Source of the DNA: JAIOPA01 sp964655175
GTDB taxonomy: Bacteria > Eisenbacteria > RBG-16-71-46
Length of the DNA: 40,850 nucleotides
Assembly: GCA_964655175.1 (NCBI GenBank)
Contig: CAZZLY010000023.1
Location: 1-40,850 of the forward strand
Reading direction: 5' to 3'
A model generated the notes under the pieces. It ran no database searches. It was not told the origin of the DNA and was given only the letters and a program-made list of their open reading frames with translations. The position numbers were made by a program, and so were the translations under genes. Below, in pieces: positions 1 to 7,747 of this stretch. Positions within the stretch are counted from its first letter, which is position 1. Every line of letters starts with the position of its first letter.

Positions 1-501
1 GTCGGCCAGGATGATGCTGGGCTTGTTGACGAGTGCGCGCGCGATCGCGACCCGCTGGCGCTGCCCACCCGACAGCTCGTTGGGCTTGTGGGTCATGCGG
101 TCCGCCAGCCCCACCATGGTGAGCGCTTCGCGGGCACGCTGCCGACGCTCCTCATGGCGCAGCCCCGCGTAGACCAGCGGCAGCTCCACGTTGTGCAGAG
201 CGTCCGCGCGCGGCAGCAGATTGAACGTCTGGAAGACGAACCCGATCTCCTGGTTGCGGATGTGGGCGAGTTCGTCGTCGGTGCGCTCGGCGATCTCCTT
301 GTCCTTGAGCCGATACGACCCGCTCGAGGGCGTGTCGAGACAGCCCAGGATGTTCATGAGCGTGGACTTACCCGAGCCCGAGGGCCCCATGATCGCGACG
401 TACTCGTTCTTCGCGATGTCCAGGTCCACCCCGTCGAGCGCGCGCACCTCGGATTCGCCGACCTGGTACACCCGGTGCAGGTCGCGGATCCGGATCAGCA
501 T
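1..501 (-). CDS. MacB/LolD-type ABC transporter ATP-binding protein (3' end beyond window)
   Basis: The 167 codons present are the N-terminal part of an ABC ATPase of the MacB/LolD class, which powers export or lipoprotein release with a MacA-type adaptor. Translating the minus strand from the ATG at 501 gives a Walker A motif GPSGSGKST at about residue 40, a Q-loop in GFVFQTFNLLPR, and the signature LSGGQRQRVAIARAL, followed by the start of Walker B (IILAD) at the window edge. The gene follows the MacA-like gene by 7 bases and is the last visible gene of the Yip1-TolC-MacA-MacB run. Whether a permease domain is fused (true MacB) or separate cannot be seen. The family assignment is secure; the substrate is unknown. 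Confidence 0.93.
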   Translation of the reverse strand, partial: MLIRIRDLHRVYQVGESEVRALDGVDLDIAKNEYVAIMGPSGSGKSTLMNILGCLDTPSSGSYRLKDKEIAERTDDELAHIRNQEIGFVFQTFNLLPRADALHNVELPLVYAGLRHEERRQRAREALTMVGLADRMTHKPNELSGGQRQRVAIARALVNKPSIILAD

Positions 502-508
502 CGAGGAC

Positions 509-1786
509 TCACTTGCCCGGTCGGCCACCCGCCTGCTCCTTCTTGACCTTCGTCCCGGGCTTGAGCTCGCGGAGCGCCTTGTACGGACCGCTCACCACGA
601 CGTCACCCGCCTGCAACGCCCCCATGACCTCGATCATCGTCTCACTCGCGAGCCCGGTGCGGACCGGGACGAACGACGTGACGCCGTCCTTCACGACGAG
701 CACACCGCTGATCTCGGGGTCGCGACGCCCGACCGTGTCCTCGTCGGCCGTGAGCCCCGCCTTCGGCTTGGCGGCCTTGACCTTCTTCTTGGCCGCCTTG
801 TCGAGCTGGCTCTGCGTGCGGATCACCACCGACTGGATCGGCACCACGAGCGTCTTCTCATGGGTCCCCGTCGCGATGTCCACGTCGGCGGTCATACCGG
901 GCCGGATGGCCGGGACCTGATGGTCGAAGACGACCTTGACCTCGAAGTTGGTCTGTCCCTCGACCGAGGAGATCACCGAGCGCTTGGCGGTGTTGCCGAT
1001 CTCGGTGACCGTGCCCGGGAACGTCGTGTCGGGGAACGCGTCCACCGAGATGCGAGCGGTCTGACCGACCTTCATGTCGACGACGTCGGTCTCATCGACC
1101 TCGGCTTTGACGAGCATGCCCGACAGGTCGGAGACGACCAGGATCTGCGTGCCGGGGTTGTTCATCGTGCCGGTGATGACGATCTCGCCCTTCTCGACGT
1201 TGAGCGCGCTCACGACGCCCTCGAAGGGCGCCACGAAACGGCACTTGGAGAGGTTGTCGGCCGCCGCCGTCGCCGCCGCCTGCGAGCGCGCCACGTCCTC
1301 CTGCGCGGTGGCGAGCGCCACACGCGCCGCCTCGTGCTGGTTGGTCGCGTTGTCCCACTCGGCCTGCGACAACAGCTTCTGGTCGTACAGGGTGCGCTGA
1401 CGACCGAACGCGGCATCGGACACGCGCAGGGCCGACTCGGCCTCGCGCACGCGCGCTCGGGCGGCCGAGACCGCCGCCACCGCCTGACGGTGCGACGAGC
1501 GGTACTGCGTGTCATCGAGCTGCAGCAGCAGCTGCCCACGCCGGACCGCGTCGCCCTCCTTGACGTTGAGCACGATGACCTTGCCCGGTACGTCGGCGCT
1601 GATCTTGACCTGCGTCTTGGGCTCGATCTTGCCCGGGGCCCGCACGCGCGAGGTCACGTCCTCACGCCGCACGCTGGCGAGCTGCACCGCTTCGACCTTG
1701 CCCTTGGCGGAGCGCATGACGCTCGCCACGATCACGACGACGACGAGCAGCGCACCGAGACCGATCCAGAGCCACTTCTTCGACAT
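509..1786 (-). CDS. MacA-like periplasmic adaptor (HlyD/RND membrane-fusion family)
   Basis: A 425-residue membrane-fusion protein that should link the inner-membrane MacB-like ATPase to the TolC channel. It has an N-terminal membrane anchor (residues about 4-22), a lipoyl-like half motif around APGKIEPKTQVKISADVPGK, a long alanine/arginine-rich coiled coil (about 105-190), the second lipoyl half (APFEGVVSALNVEKGE), and a beta-barrel/membrane-proximal region (about 215-310). The start is the ATG at 1786, because it gives the anchor directly; longer readings run through the tolC gene. A lysine-rich, charged insertion at about residues 325-360 interrupts the C-terminal domain; it keeps frame and looks like a linker rather than an error. 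Gaps are 17 bases from tolC and 7 bases to the ATPase gene. Confidence 0.93.
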   Translation of the reverse strand: MSKKWLWIGLGALLVVVVIVASVMRSAKGKVEAVQLASVRREDVTSRVRAPGKIEPKTQVKISADVPGKVIVLNVKEGDAVRRGQLLLQLDDTQYRSSHRQAVAAVSAARARVREAESALRVSDAAFGRQRTLYDQKLLSQAEWDNATNQHEAARVALATAQEDVARSQAAATAAADNLSKCRFVAPFEGVVSALNVEKGEIVITGTMNNPGTQILVVSDLSGMLVKAEVDETDVVDMKVGQTARISVDAFPDTTFPGTVTEIGNTAKRSVISSVEGQTNFEVKVVFDHQVPAIRPGMTADVDIATGTHEKTLVVPIQSVVIRTQSQLDKAAKKKVKAAKPKAGLTADEDTVGRRDPEISGVLVVKDGVTSFVPVRTGLASETMIEVMGALQAGDVVVSGPYKALRELKPGTKVKKEQAGGRPGK

Positions 1787-1803
1787 GAGGGTGAATCCTT
1801 TCG

Positions 1804-3174
1804 TCAGTCGCGCTGGCCGCGGACGCGCTGCACGGCGGCCTCGGCGACGCGGATGTCGGCCAGTGCGGACACGAGGTCGCTCTGGGCACGCTGCAACTGC
1901 ACCTGGGAATCGATGAGCTCGAGGATCGTCGCCGAGCCGACGTTGTACTTCTGCTGGATCAGATTCAGGTTCTCTGACGCCGCCGCGAGCGCGGTCCGCG
2001 CCAGCATCTCGCGCTCGAGCGCCTCCTGATGCGCGAGCAGCACCAGATGGACCTCGCCCTCGAGGTTGCGCAGCAGGCCGTCCCTCGATTCGCGGGCGCG
2101 AAGCAACTGCGCACGAGCCGCCGCCACGCGCGCGTCGGTCGCGAGCCCATCGAACAGATTGAGACCGACGGCCAACTGTCCGCCCCAGGAGTCCTTGGCC
2201 TCCGAGGAACCCGTCACCCCGCTCGCGAGTCCCGCACCCGACACCGGGATCGCATCGTGGCCCGGGGTGTAGAACTGCTTCACGTCGCTCGTGCTCTTGG
2301 GCGTCCACGAACCCGAGATCGAGACGCTCGGCAGGCGCGACCACCGCGCCGAGCGGACCCCGAGTTCGGCCGAGCGCAGCGACGCCTCAGCGGCACGCAG
2401 GTCAGGACGGTTGCGCCGCGCCTCGGCCAGCACTGCCGCGGCATCCACGGAGGACGACCGCGAGACCAGAGCCGAATCGATCTCGCCCAGGCCCGCCTCG
2501 CTCATGCCGAGGTGCTGCGCGAGCGCGATGCGCTGATTGACGACCGCATGATCCGTGAGGAGCGAATCGAGCTGGCTCTGGGCGGTGCGGACCTGGGCCT
2601 TGAGGAGATCGCTCTTGGAGACGGAGCCGACCTCGAACAGCGCACGAACGCGCCGCTCGTCGTCCCGCGCCGCCCGCAGGGCCTGCGACGAGACCCGCGC
2701 CAAATGCATCGACTTCACGACCGCGTAGAACCGGCGATGGGTCTCGAGCCGAACGTCGGCTCGCGTCGCGGTCCGGCCCAGATCCGCGGCCTGCATCCCC
2801 TGCCGAGCCGACGACAGCCCCGCCCAGGCGGACGGGTCGAGGAGCGACCAGCGCGCCGAAAGACCGTAGGACCCGCTGTAACGCTCGGCGTCGTAGCTGC
2901 TCGACGGGAACGACTGCGAACCGAACACCTGGGTGCCCTGCGAGCTGCCGGTGAACGAACCACTGCGCGAGAGCTCCGCCCCCACGCTGGGCAACACGCG
3001 GCTGTAGGCGCTCCACAGTCCGCTGCGCGCCGAGAGCGCATTGGCGTCCGCGTTGACGATCGCGGCGTTCTTCTGCAGGGCGATGCGCACGGCGTCCTCG
3101 GCGGTGAGCGGCGCCGCGTGGACGAACGTGGGGATCACGGACAGGATGAGGGCGACGACGAGACGGACACGCAT
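1804..3174 (-). CDS. TolC-family outer-membrane efflux protein
   Basis: A 456-residue outer membrane factor. It starts with a signal peptide (MRVRLVVALILSVIPTFVHA) followed by LTAEDAVRIALQKN, the typical opening of TolC repeats. Two long helical repeats follow, each ending in the usual LDxxVA-like arrangement; the second contains GSATILELIDSQVQLQRAQ. Length fits the family (about 420-490). I chose the ATG at 3174 because AGGAG lies about 11 bases upstream and the signal peptide begins there; a longer frame upstream has no signal sequence. Its position just before the MacA-like adaptor and the ATPase supports a tripartite MacAB-TolC-like exporter. Substrate not deducible. Confidence 0.92.
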   Translation of the reverse strand: MRVRLVVALILSVIPTFVHAAPLTAEDAVRIALQKNAAIVNADANALSARSGLWSAYSRVLPSVGAELSRSGSFTGSSQGTQVFGSQSFPSSSYDAERYSGSYGLSARWSLLDPSAWAGLSSARQGMQAADLGRTATRADVRLETHRRFYAVVKSMHLARVSSQALRAARDDERRVRALFEVGSVSKSDLLKAQVRTAQSQLDSLLTDHAVVNQRIALAQHLGMSEAGLGEIDSALVSRSSSVDAAAVLAEARRNRPDLRAAEASLRSAELGVRSARWSRLPSVSISGSWTPKSTSDVKQFYTPGHDAIPVSGAGLASGVTGSSEAKDSWGGQLAVGLNLFDGLATDARVAAARAQLLRARESRDGLLRNLEGEVHLVLLAHQEALEREMLARTALAAASENLNLIQQKYNVGSATILELIDSQVQLQRAQSDLVSALADIRVAEAAVQRVRGQRD

Positions 3175-3268
3175 CGGCAGGGGTTCTCCTGTGGAACGGG
3201 CGACACCCCGCGGGCACGGGGTGACCCCGTGACTACGAGGATGCGATCGAAAAGGTTGCAGGGGGATA

Positions 3269-4024
3269 TCAGGCACCCGGCGCGAACGCGGCCGCGAGGA
3301 GTGCGCCGCAGGCGGCGAGGATCAGGAACGTCACCACGACGGCGGTGGCGACCCGGCCCCGGGGCAGGCCGGACAGACGAGCGGCCCCCAGGATGATCAC
3401 CACCAACCACCAGGCGGTGAACGGCGACAGGGCCTCGAGGAACGCGGACAACCCGGTCAGCAGTTTGGAGGGCGTCTCCGGATCGGGGACGAGCACGCCG
3501 AGCCCCAAGTGCACCGCCTTGTAGCTCTCCAGGACCCATGCGACCGCGGTGCGAACGCCGGACGCGGGCAGCATGATCAGACCGGCCCAGCACGAGAGCG
3601 CCCATGCGCGACCGAACCGGAGCCGCCCGCCCAGCAGGAAGCCCACCACCAGCCACAGCATGGCGGCGACGAGAAGCGTCACGAGCGGGACGCCGTAGAC
3701 CGGAGAGGCGATGGTGCTCCAACGCCAGAGCGGATCGGTCAGCATCCCGTTCTGGAGCATCGCCACCTGCGACGGCTCCATTCGGCCGGCGGCGACCATA
3801 TCGTCCCAGCGCGCGAAGATGTCGGGCAGCAGCGCGCGTTCGAACACCAGCAACATCATCGCGATCTCGAAGACGATGATCACGAGGAGCGGGAACCACG
3901 GCCGGGTCGGCCCTTCGAAGCCCTCCCAGGCGTCCGCGGGGCGGACGAAGATCCGAGCGGCTCGAGCGAAGACCGAGAGCGATGACGCAGGCGGCACGAC
4001 AGGGGGTTCGGATGAGATCGCCAA
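3269..4024 (-). CDS. Yip1-domain polytopic membrane protein
   Basis: A 251-residue integral membrane protein resembling the Yip1 family (compare bacterial Yip1/DUF1282 proteins). It has a short soluble N-terminus with the family-like motif RIFVRPADAWEGF (about residues 24-36), then about five hydrophobic segments, at roughly 45-65, 110-135, 145-170, 195-220 and 228-248. No catalytic residues are recognisable. The start is TTG at 4024, with GGAG five bases upstream; no ATG gives a better start. The stop lies 94 bases upstream of the tolC start, so it is probably the first gene of the efflux operon read from the promoter at 4074-4103. Function unknown; a role in membrane organisation is only a guess. 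Confidence 0.8.
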   Translation of the reverse strand: MAISSEPPVVPPASSLSVFARAARIFVRPADAWEGFEGPTRPWFPLLVIIVFEIAMMLLVFERALLPDIFARWDDMVAAGRMEPSQVAMLQNGMLTDPLWRWSTIASPVYGVPLVTLLVAAMLWLVVGFLLGGRLRFGRAWALSCWAGLIMLPASGVRTAVAWVLESYKAVHLGLGVLVPDPETPSKLLTGLSAFLEALSPFTAWWLVVIILGAARLSGLPRGRVATAVVVTFLILAACGALLAAAFAPGA

Positions 4025-4073
4025 GAGGACTCCAGCCGCGGGGAACGGGGTCTGTCGGGGGTTCGCGCGTCAC

Positions 4074-4103
4074 ACCGTAGGCCCCGCTCCATCGCAGGGT
4101 CAA
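4074..4103 (-). promoter_or_regulatory. Predicted sigma70-type promoter for yip1-tolC-macAB
   Basis: The minus strand reads TTGACC (4098-4103), an 18-base spacer, then TACGGT (4074-4079). Transcription would start near 4067, about 43 bases before the TTG start at 4024. The same pattern precedes asnS and the PstS-like gene, which raises confidence. No experimental support. Confidence 0.55.
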
Positions 4104-4203
4104 ACCCCCGCCCGTGGCGAGGGACAGGATTTGCATGGTGTGTACGCCATGCGATGAACCGAACGGAACGGTCGGCCCGAACCGGCCCGGCGACGGACAA
4201 GGA

Positions 4204-4235
4204 AAAGGCGCTTCGGGAGAACCCGAAGCGCCTTT
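4204..4235 (-). terminator. Intrinsic terminator after tonB
   Basis: A perfect 14-base-pair stem (4204-4217 with 4222-4235) with a four-base loop. On the minus strand the stem's 3' arm ends in CCTTT and continues TCCTTGTCC, a short interrupted T-run. It sits about 20 bases past the tonB stop, so it should end the TonB operon before the promoter of the Yip1 operon. Confidence 0.8.
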
Positions 4236-4255
4236 CCAACAACGCGTTGCGACGA

Positions 4256-5029
4256 CTAGTGCAGGCTGAACTTGACCGGCACGCCGACCCAGACCGCGAC
4301 CGGCTTGTTGTTCGACAGGGCCGGCTTGAACACCCACTGCCGCACGGCGGCCTTGGCCGCATCGTCCAGCATCGGGATGCTCTTCACCACGCGCACGTCA
4401 CGCACACGGCCGTCCTTACCGACCAGCGCCTGCACCATCACGGTGCCGTCCACGCCGGCCTCACGGGCCATGTCCGGGTAGTTCGGAGGGATGCGCGTCA
4501 CGGCCTCCGGGAGCTCCTCGACGTACACGTAATCGCCGAACTTGGGCATGTCATCGTCCGAGGGCGGGGCGACCACGATCTGGTTGCCGTTCCCTTCGTC
4601 CGAGACGCCCGGGGTCGACGTCTGCAGCTCGTCCTGCGACATGATCGTCTGCTCCTGGGGTGCTTCCGCATCCGGGACCGGGACCGGGATGGCGGCGGCC
4701 GGAGGGGCCGCTGCCGCCGAGACCTGGACCTGAGGCGGCGGAGCATCCTGCGAGAGCGGCGGCGGCGCGGCCAGATCGCTGACCTGCATCTGGACGACCG
4801 GGATCGCCTTCTCCTGCTGAGCGATGATCAGGTTCGTCACGAACATCCCGACGAAGATGAGCAGGATGCTGCCCACGCCGAGATAGATCGAACGAAGCAT
4901 GTACTTCTGGGCGACGTCGAGCAGCTCGGGCGCGCCATACGGCATGAACTCGTACAGACTGACGCGCGCGATGTCGGCATCGCTCGGAGGACCGAGAACG
5001 ACCTGTCCCTTGCTCTTGTCGTTGCTCAT
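4256..5029 (-). CDS. tonB: TonB energy transducer
   Basis: A 257-residue TonB protein, which passes proton-motive force from ExbB/ExbD to outer-membrane receptors. An unusually long cytoplasmic N-terminus (about 45 residues, including YEFMPYGAPELLDVAQKYML) precedes the membrane anchor (about 47-67). A proline/alanine-rich periplasmic spacer follows (about 85-130), then a typical TonB C-terminal domain (about 175-257) with YPDMAREAGVDGTVMVQALV and AVRQWVFKPAL. The ATG at 5029 overlaps the exbD stop by four bases (ATGA). It is the last gene before the terminator at 4204-4235. No TonB-dependent receptor is encoded in the window. Confidence 0.95.
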   Translation of the reverse strand: MSNDKSKGQVVLGPPSDADIARVSLYEFMPYGAPELLDVAQKYMLRSIYLGVGSILLIFVGMFVTNLIIAQQEKAIPVVQMQVSDLAAPPPLSQDAPPPQVQVSAAAAPPAAAIPVPVPDAEAPQEQTIMSQDELQTSTPGVSDEGNGNQIVVAPPSDDDMPKFGDYVYVEELPEAVTRIPPNYPDMAREAGVDGTVMVQALVGKDGRVRDVRVVKSIPMLDDAAKAAVRQWVFKPALSNNKPVAVWVGVPVKFSLH

Positions 5030-5526
5030 AGCGCCTCCACCTCCGCCTTCTCCTTGTCCTCGAGAGGAGTGATGGAGAAGCGGCTCAACTGCGCGGCGTG
5101 CAGTTCATCGAGCGTGTTGACCATGTACTCGAAATCCGCCTCGCGGTCGACCTTCACGACCACGATCAGCTCGCTCTGCCCCTTGTAGGGCGCGAGTACG
5201 TTCTTGACCTCGCCCACCTGGGACTTCTCCCAGGGGTTCGTGGCCGCACCACGCTTATAGAACACACGGCCGTCCGCCAGGATGCGGATCGTCATCGTCT
5301 TGGATTCGGCGACGTCGACCTTCGCGTCCTTGGGCGGGAGATTGATCTCCAGGGCCTTCGGCGTACGGAAGACCGTCGTGACCATGAAGAAGATGAGCAG
5401 CAGGAAGGCGACGTCGACCATGGGCGTCATGTCGATGCGGATTCCGACACGACGCTTCGGACGACGACCCGACAGGCCGCCCTTCTTTTTGCCACCGCCA
5501 CGATCTGGGGTGTCTACAGCACCCAT
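5026..5526 (-). CDS. exbD: ExbD/TolR biopolymer transport protein (second copy in operon)
   Basis: A 166-residue ExbD-family protein. A basic, glycine-rich cytoplasmic leader (residues 1-30, GGGKKKGG) precedes the single membrane helix with the family motif DMTPMVDVAFLLLIFFM; Asp38 matches the proton-carrying aspartate of ExbD/TolR. The periplasmic domain (about 55-160) has the usual alternating strands and ends with LSRFSITPLEDKEKAEVEAL. The start ATG lies 26 bases after the upstream exbD stop, and the stop overlaps tonB. The two ExbD copies differ clearly outside the membrane motif, so they are old paralogues, as is common in exbB-exbD-exbD-tonB sets. Confidence 0.93.
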   Translation of the reverse strand: MGAVDTPDRGGGKKKGGLSGRRPKRRVGIRIDMTPMVDVAFLLLIFFMVTTVFRTPKALEINLPPKDAKVDVAESKTMTIRILADGRVFYKRGAATNPWEKSQVGEVKNVLAPYKGQSELIVVVKVDREADFEYMVNTLDELHAAQLSRFSITPLEDKEKAEVEAL

Positions 5527-5552
5527 GCGTTACCACCGTCCTTCGGGTGGGG

Positions 5553-6062
5553 TCAGTGACCAGCGAACTGGCCCGCCCCCTGCTTGAGGTTGGTCTGGAC
5601 GTTGAAGCGAGTGGCGTTGGACTGCTGCAGTCCGAACACCATGTCCGCGACGATGCCGTAATGCGCGCCCTTGTCCATCTTCACCACCACACGCGCCGCC
5701 GGGTTCGCGGCGCGCGCTCGCATCAGCGCGTTACCGAGATCGGTGGGCACCATCTCCGGGGTGAGTTCGGTACGGACCTCCTGGAGGCCGTCCGGGCCAC
5801 GCTTCTTGTAGATCACGTTCACCATGCTGGGAGAGGCGATGCCACCCGTCGCCGGGTCCAGCTTCTCCTTGGTGACCGCGATCGTGATGATGTCGGATTC
5901 CGGCGACTTGGCCTCGGAGGAGGACTTGGGCAGCTCGATCTTGTCCTTCTCCGGCGGCTGGAACTGCGTCGTCGTCATGAAGAAGATCAGCAGCAGGAAC
6001 GCGACGTCCACCATGGGCGTCATGTCGATGCTGACCCCGATTCGGCGCTTCTTCTTGAGCAT
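5553..6062 (-). CDS. exbD: ExbD/TolR biopolymer transport protein (first copy in operon)
   Basis: A 169-residue ExbD-family protein with a minimal cytoplasmic leader (MLKKKRRIGVSI), then DMTPMVDVAFLLLIFFM with the conserved Asp19 in the membrane helix. The periplasmic part contains IITIAVTKEKLDPATGG and a lysine/arginine-rich strand region ending in ATRFNVQTNLKQGAGQF. It follows exbB by 19 bases and precedes the other exbD by 26. It would sit with its paralogue inside the ExbB pentamer as a possible heterodimer, which is an inference from operon order. Confidence 0.93.
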   Translation of the reverse strand: MLKKKRRIGVSIDMTPMVDVAFLLLIFFMTTTQFQPPEKDKIELPKSSSEAKSPESDIITIAVTKEKLDPATGGIASPSMVNVIYKKRGPDGLQEVRTELTPEMVPTDLGNALMRARAANPAARVVVKMDKGAHYGIVADMVFGLQQSNATRFNVQTNLKQGAGQFAGH

Positions 6063-6081
6063 GGTCGGCTCCGCGCCTGAC

Positions 6082-6828
6082 TCAGTGCTGGTCCGAGGCC
6101 GACCCGGCGAGGTGCTGCAGCACCTCGTACGAGGCCTCGTCCATCATGTAGTTGAAGGAATCGACGCGGGTCACGAACACGTTGTACATGACGATGCCGA
6201 GGATGGCGACGAACAGACCACCGGCCGTGTTGATGAGCGCCTCGGAGATACCGACGGCGAGCTTGGAGGCGTCGACGGCGCCCGACGTACCGAGGGCGGC
6301 GAACGAGCGGATCATACCGAGCACCGTGCCGAGCAGACCGATCATGGTGCTGATCGACGCGATCGTCGACAGCGCGATGAGGTTGCGCTCGAGCAGCGGC
6401 GTCTCGAGGCCCGAGGCCTCCTGGATCGCGGCCTGCGTCTCGGCGACGATCTTGTCCTTCGGCGCGCCTTCGCTCTTCACACGGTTGTAGCGGTCGAGAC
6501 CGGCACGCAGCACGTTGGCGGCCGAACCCCGCTGCTTGGCACACAGGTCGATCGCACCCGGGATGTCACCGGCCTTGAGCTTGCCACGGACGTTCTTGAG
6601 GAACACCGGCATCGAGCCACGGCCGGCGGCCTTCTGCAGGCTCAGCATGCGCTCGATCACGAACGAGATCTGGAGGATGAGGAGCATGATCAGAGCGGGC
6701 ACGAGCGGGCCGGCATCGACCAGCTGCTTGCCCATCTGCTCGCCGATGAGCGTCGGCATGTTGAGCCACAGGACCACCGAGATCACGAGAGCAGCGAGGA
6801 AGCCCAGCGGAACGAGATAGCGATTCAT
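6082..6828 (-). CDS. exbB: MotA/TolQ/ExbB proton-channel protein
   Basis: A 248-residue ExbB/TolQ family protein with three membrane segments: about residues 5-25, 42-62 within PLVPALIMLLILQISFVIER, and a long pair of helices around 140-215 carrying the family core LLERNLIALSTIASISTMIG and AINTAGGLFVAILGIVMYNVF-like sequence. It should form the proton channel with the two ExbD proteins and energise TonB. I chose the ATG at 6828, with GGAGG 11-12 bases upstream; a longer frame adds a basic stretch without a start signal. It begins 152 bases after the STAS gene, across two strong hairpins. Confidence 0.94.
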   Translation of the reverse strand: MNRYLVPLGFLAALVISVVLWLNMPTLIGEQMGKQLVDAGPLVPALIMLLILQISFVIERMLSLQKAAGRGSMPVFLKNVRGKLKAGDIPGAIDLCAKQRGSAANVLRAGLDRYNRVKSEGAPKDKIVAETQAAIQEASGLETPLLERNLIALSTIASISTMIGLLGTVLGMIRSFAALGTSGAVDASKLAVGISEALINTAGGLFVAILGIVMYNVFVTRVDSFNYMMDEASYEVLQHLAGSASDQH

Positions 6829-6880
6829 GGAAATCCGATCCTCCGATGGCCGCTCGGGGCGGCACCGTCCTGGCGTGAAT

Positions 6881-6929
6881 GGGAGAGCGCGAACGCCCTC
6901 TCCCATGTGGACCGCGCCGAGCGCGGTCC
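6881..6929 (-). promoter_or_regulatory. Tandem hairpins between STAS gene and exbB
   Basis: Two GC-rich inverted repeats lie back to back. The one at 6909-6929 is a perfect nine-base-pair stem with a three-base loop. The one at 6881-6904 has seven pairs, a C-C mismatch and further pairs closing a small loop. Neither is followed by a T-run on the minus strand, so a classical terminator is unlikely. They could mark an mRNA processing or stability boundary that separates expression of the STAS genes from exbB-tonB. Confidence 0.45.
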
Positions 6930-6980
6930 GGTGACGAGCACTACCGTGTTACCAACGAATCCGGCCCGGTCGCCGGAGCA

Positions 6981-7331
6981 CTACGACGAGGAGGGGATGA
7001 AGGCCGCGATGGCCTCCTCCTCGGTGTTGTGATGATCGAACACCATGATGAGCTTGGTCATGGTGAACAGGTCCTTCAAACGCTTGCCCAGACAGCAGAG
7101 CTTCACCTCGCCCCCGCGCCGCGAATAGTTGGCGTAGGCGCGCGTCAGGGCGCCGAGCGCGACCGAGTTGAGCGACTCGCACTCGGCCAGATTGACGATG
7201 CACCGCAGATTGCCGGCGTCACTGGCGGCCTGGAGGGCGCGCTCGAGCTCATCGGTCTCGGTGTCCCCGAAGAAGCCGCCCCGCAGTGACAGCAGGACGA
7301 TGTCGCGGACCTCACGCTGTTTGACGGCCAT
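6981..7331 (-). CDS. STAS-domain protein (anti-sigma-factor-antagonist-like), copy 1
   Basis: A 116-residue single STAS domain, the fold of SpoIIAA/RsbV, which switch partners when a conserved serine is phosphorylated. Here the serine is Ser56 in SLNSVALGAL. The preceding strand (CIVNLAECESLNS) and the C-terminal helix (FDHHNTEEEAIAAF) fit the family. The start is ATG 7331 with GGGAG about five bases upstream, nine bases after the stop of the second STAS gene. No switch kinase, PP2C phosphatase or sigma factor is nearby. It may instead act as a scaffold or sensor in the envelope operon; this is unknown. Confidence 0.85.
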   Translation of the reverse strand: MAVKQREVRDIVLLSLRGGFFGDTETDELERALQAASDAGNLRCIVNLAECESLNSVALGALTRAYANYSRRGGEVKLCCLGKRLKDLFTMTKLIMVFDHHNTEEEAIAAFIPSSS

Positions 7332-7340
7332 GGCGCTCCC

Positions 7341-7697
7341 TCAGACCTTGCCACCCTCGGAGAAGCTGGCGATGGCCTCCTCCTCGGTGTCGTGGACGTC
7401 GAACACGAGCGACAGCTTCGTGATCACGAAGATGTTCTGGATGCGCTTGTCGACCGCGGCGAGCTTCATCTGACCGCCGCGACGCACGTAGCTGGAATGG
7501 GCCGAGATCAGCACCCCGAGGGCCGTCGAGTTGAGGTGCTGCGTCTCGCTCAGGTTGAGGACGAGGTGCTGGTTACCCTCCTCACCCAACGCCTTGATCG
7601 CGCGCTCGAGGGCCTCGGTCTCATCGCCCCCCGTCAGATAACCCTTGGGGGTGAGGATCGCGACCGGCCCGACCTTGCGGCTGTTCAGATTCGACAT
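7341..7697 (-). CDS. STAS-domain protein (anti-sigma-factor-antagonist-like), copy 2
   Basis: A 118-residue STAS-domain protein, clearly paralogous to its neighbour: both share LNSxALG, YxRRGGxxKL, a TKLxxVFDxHxTEEEAIA tail and the same length. The candidate phospho-serine is Ser57 in HLNSTALGVL. The start is ATG 7697, because the STAS fold begins there; a longer frame would run into the TPR gene. It lies 50 bases after the TPR gene stop, so it is probably co-transcribed. A regulatory role by partner switching is what the family suggests; the partner is not encoded here. Confidence 0.85.
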   Translation of the reverse strand: MSNLNSRKVGPVAILTPKGYLTGGDETEALERAIKALGEEGNQHLVLNLSETQHLNSTALGVLISAHSSYVRRGGQMKLAAVDKRIQNIFVITKLSLVFDVHDTEEEAIASFSEGGKV

Positions 7698-7747
7698 CGT
7701 GTCCCTCCCTCGGTGCGCCACGGAACGCGGCCCACGGGCCGCCCCGG

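Noticed and set aside
680..810. A possible frameshift or foreign insertion in the lysine-rich part of the MacA-like gene.
   Set aside because: The frame is maintained, both flanks match the family, and low-complexity linkers are common at this position.
191..2029. A long plus-strand frame opposite the MacA-like gene.
   Set aside because: The minus strand encodes a clear membrane-fusion protein; the plus product is a composition shadow.
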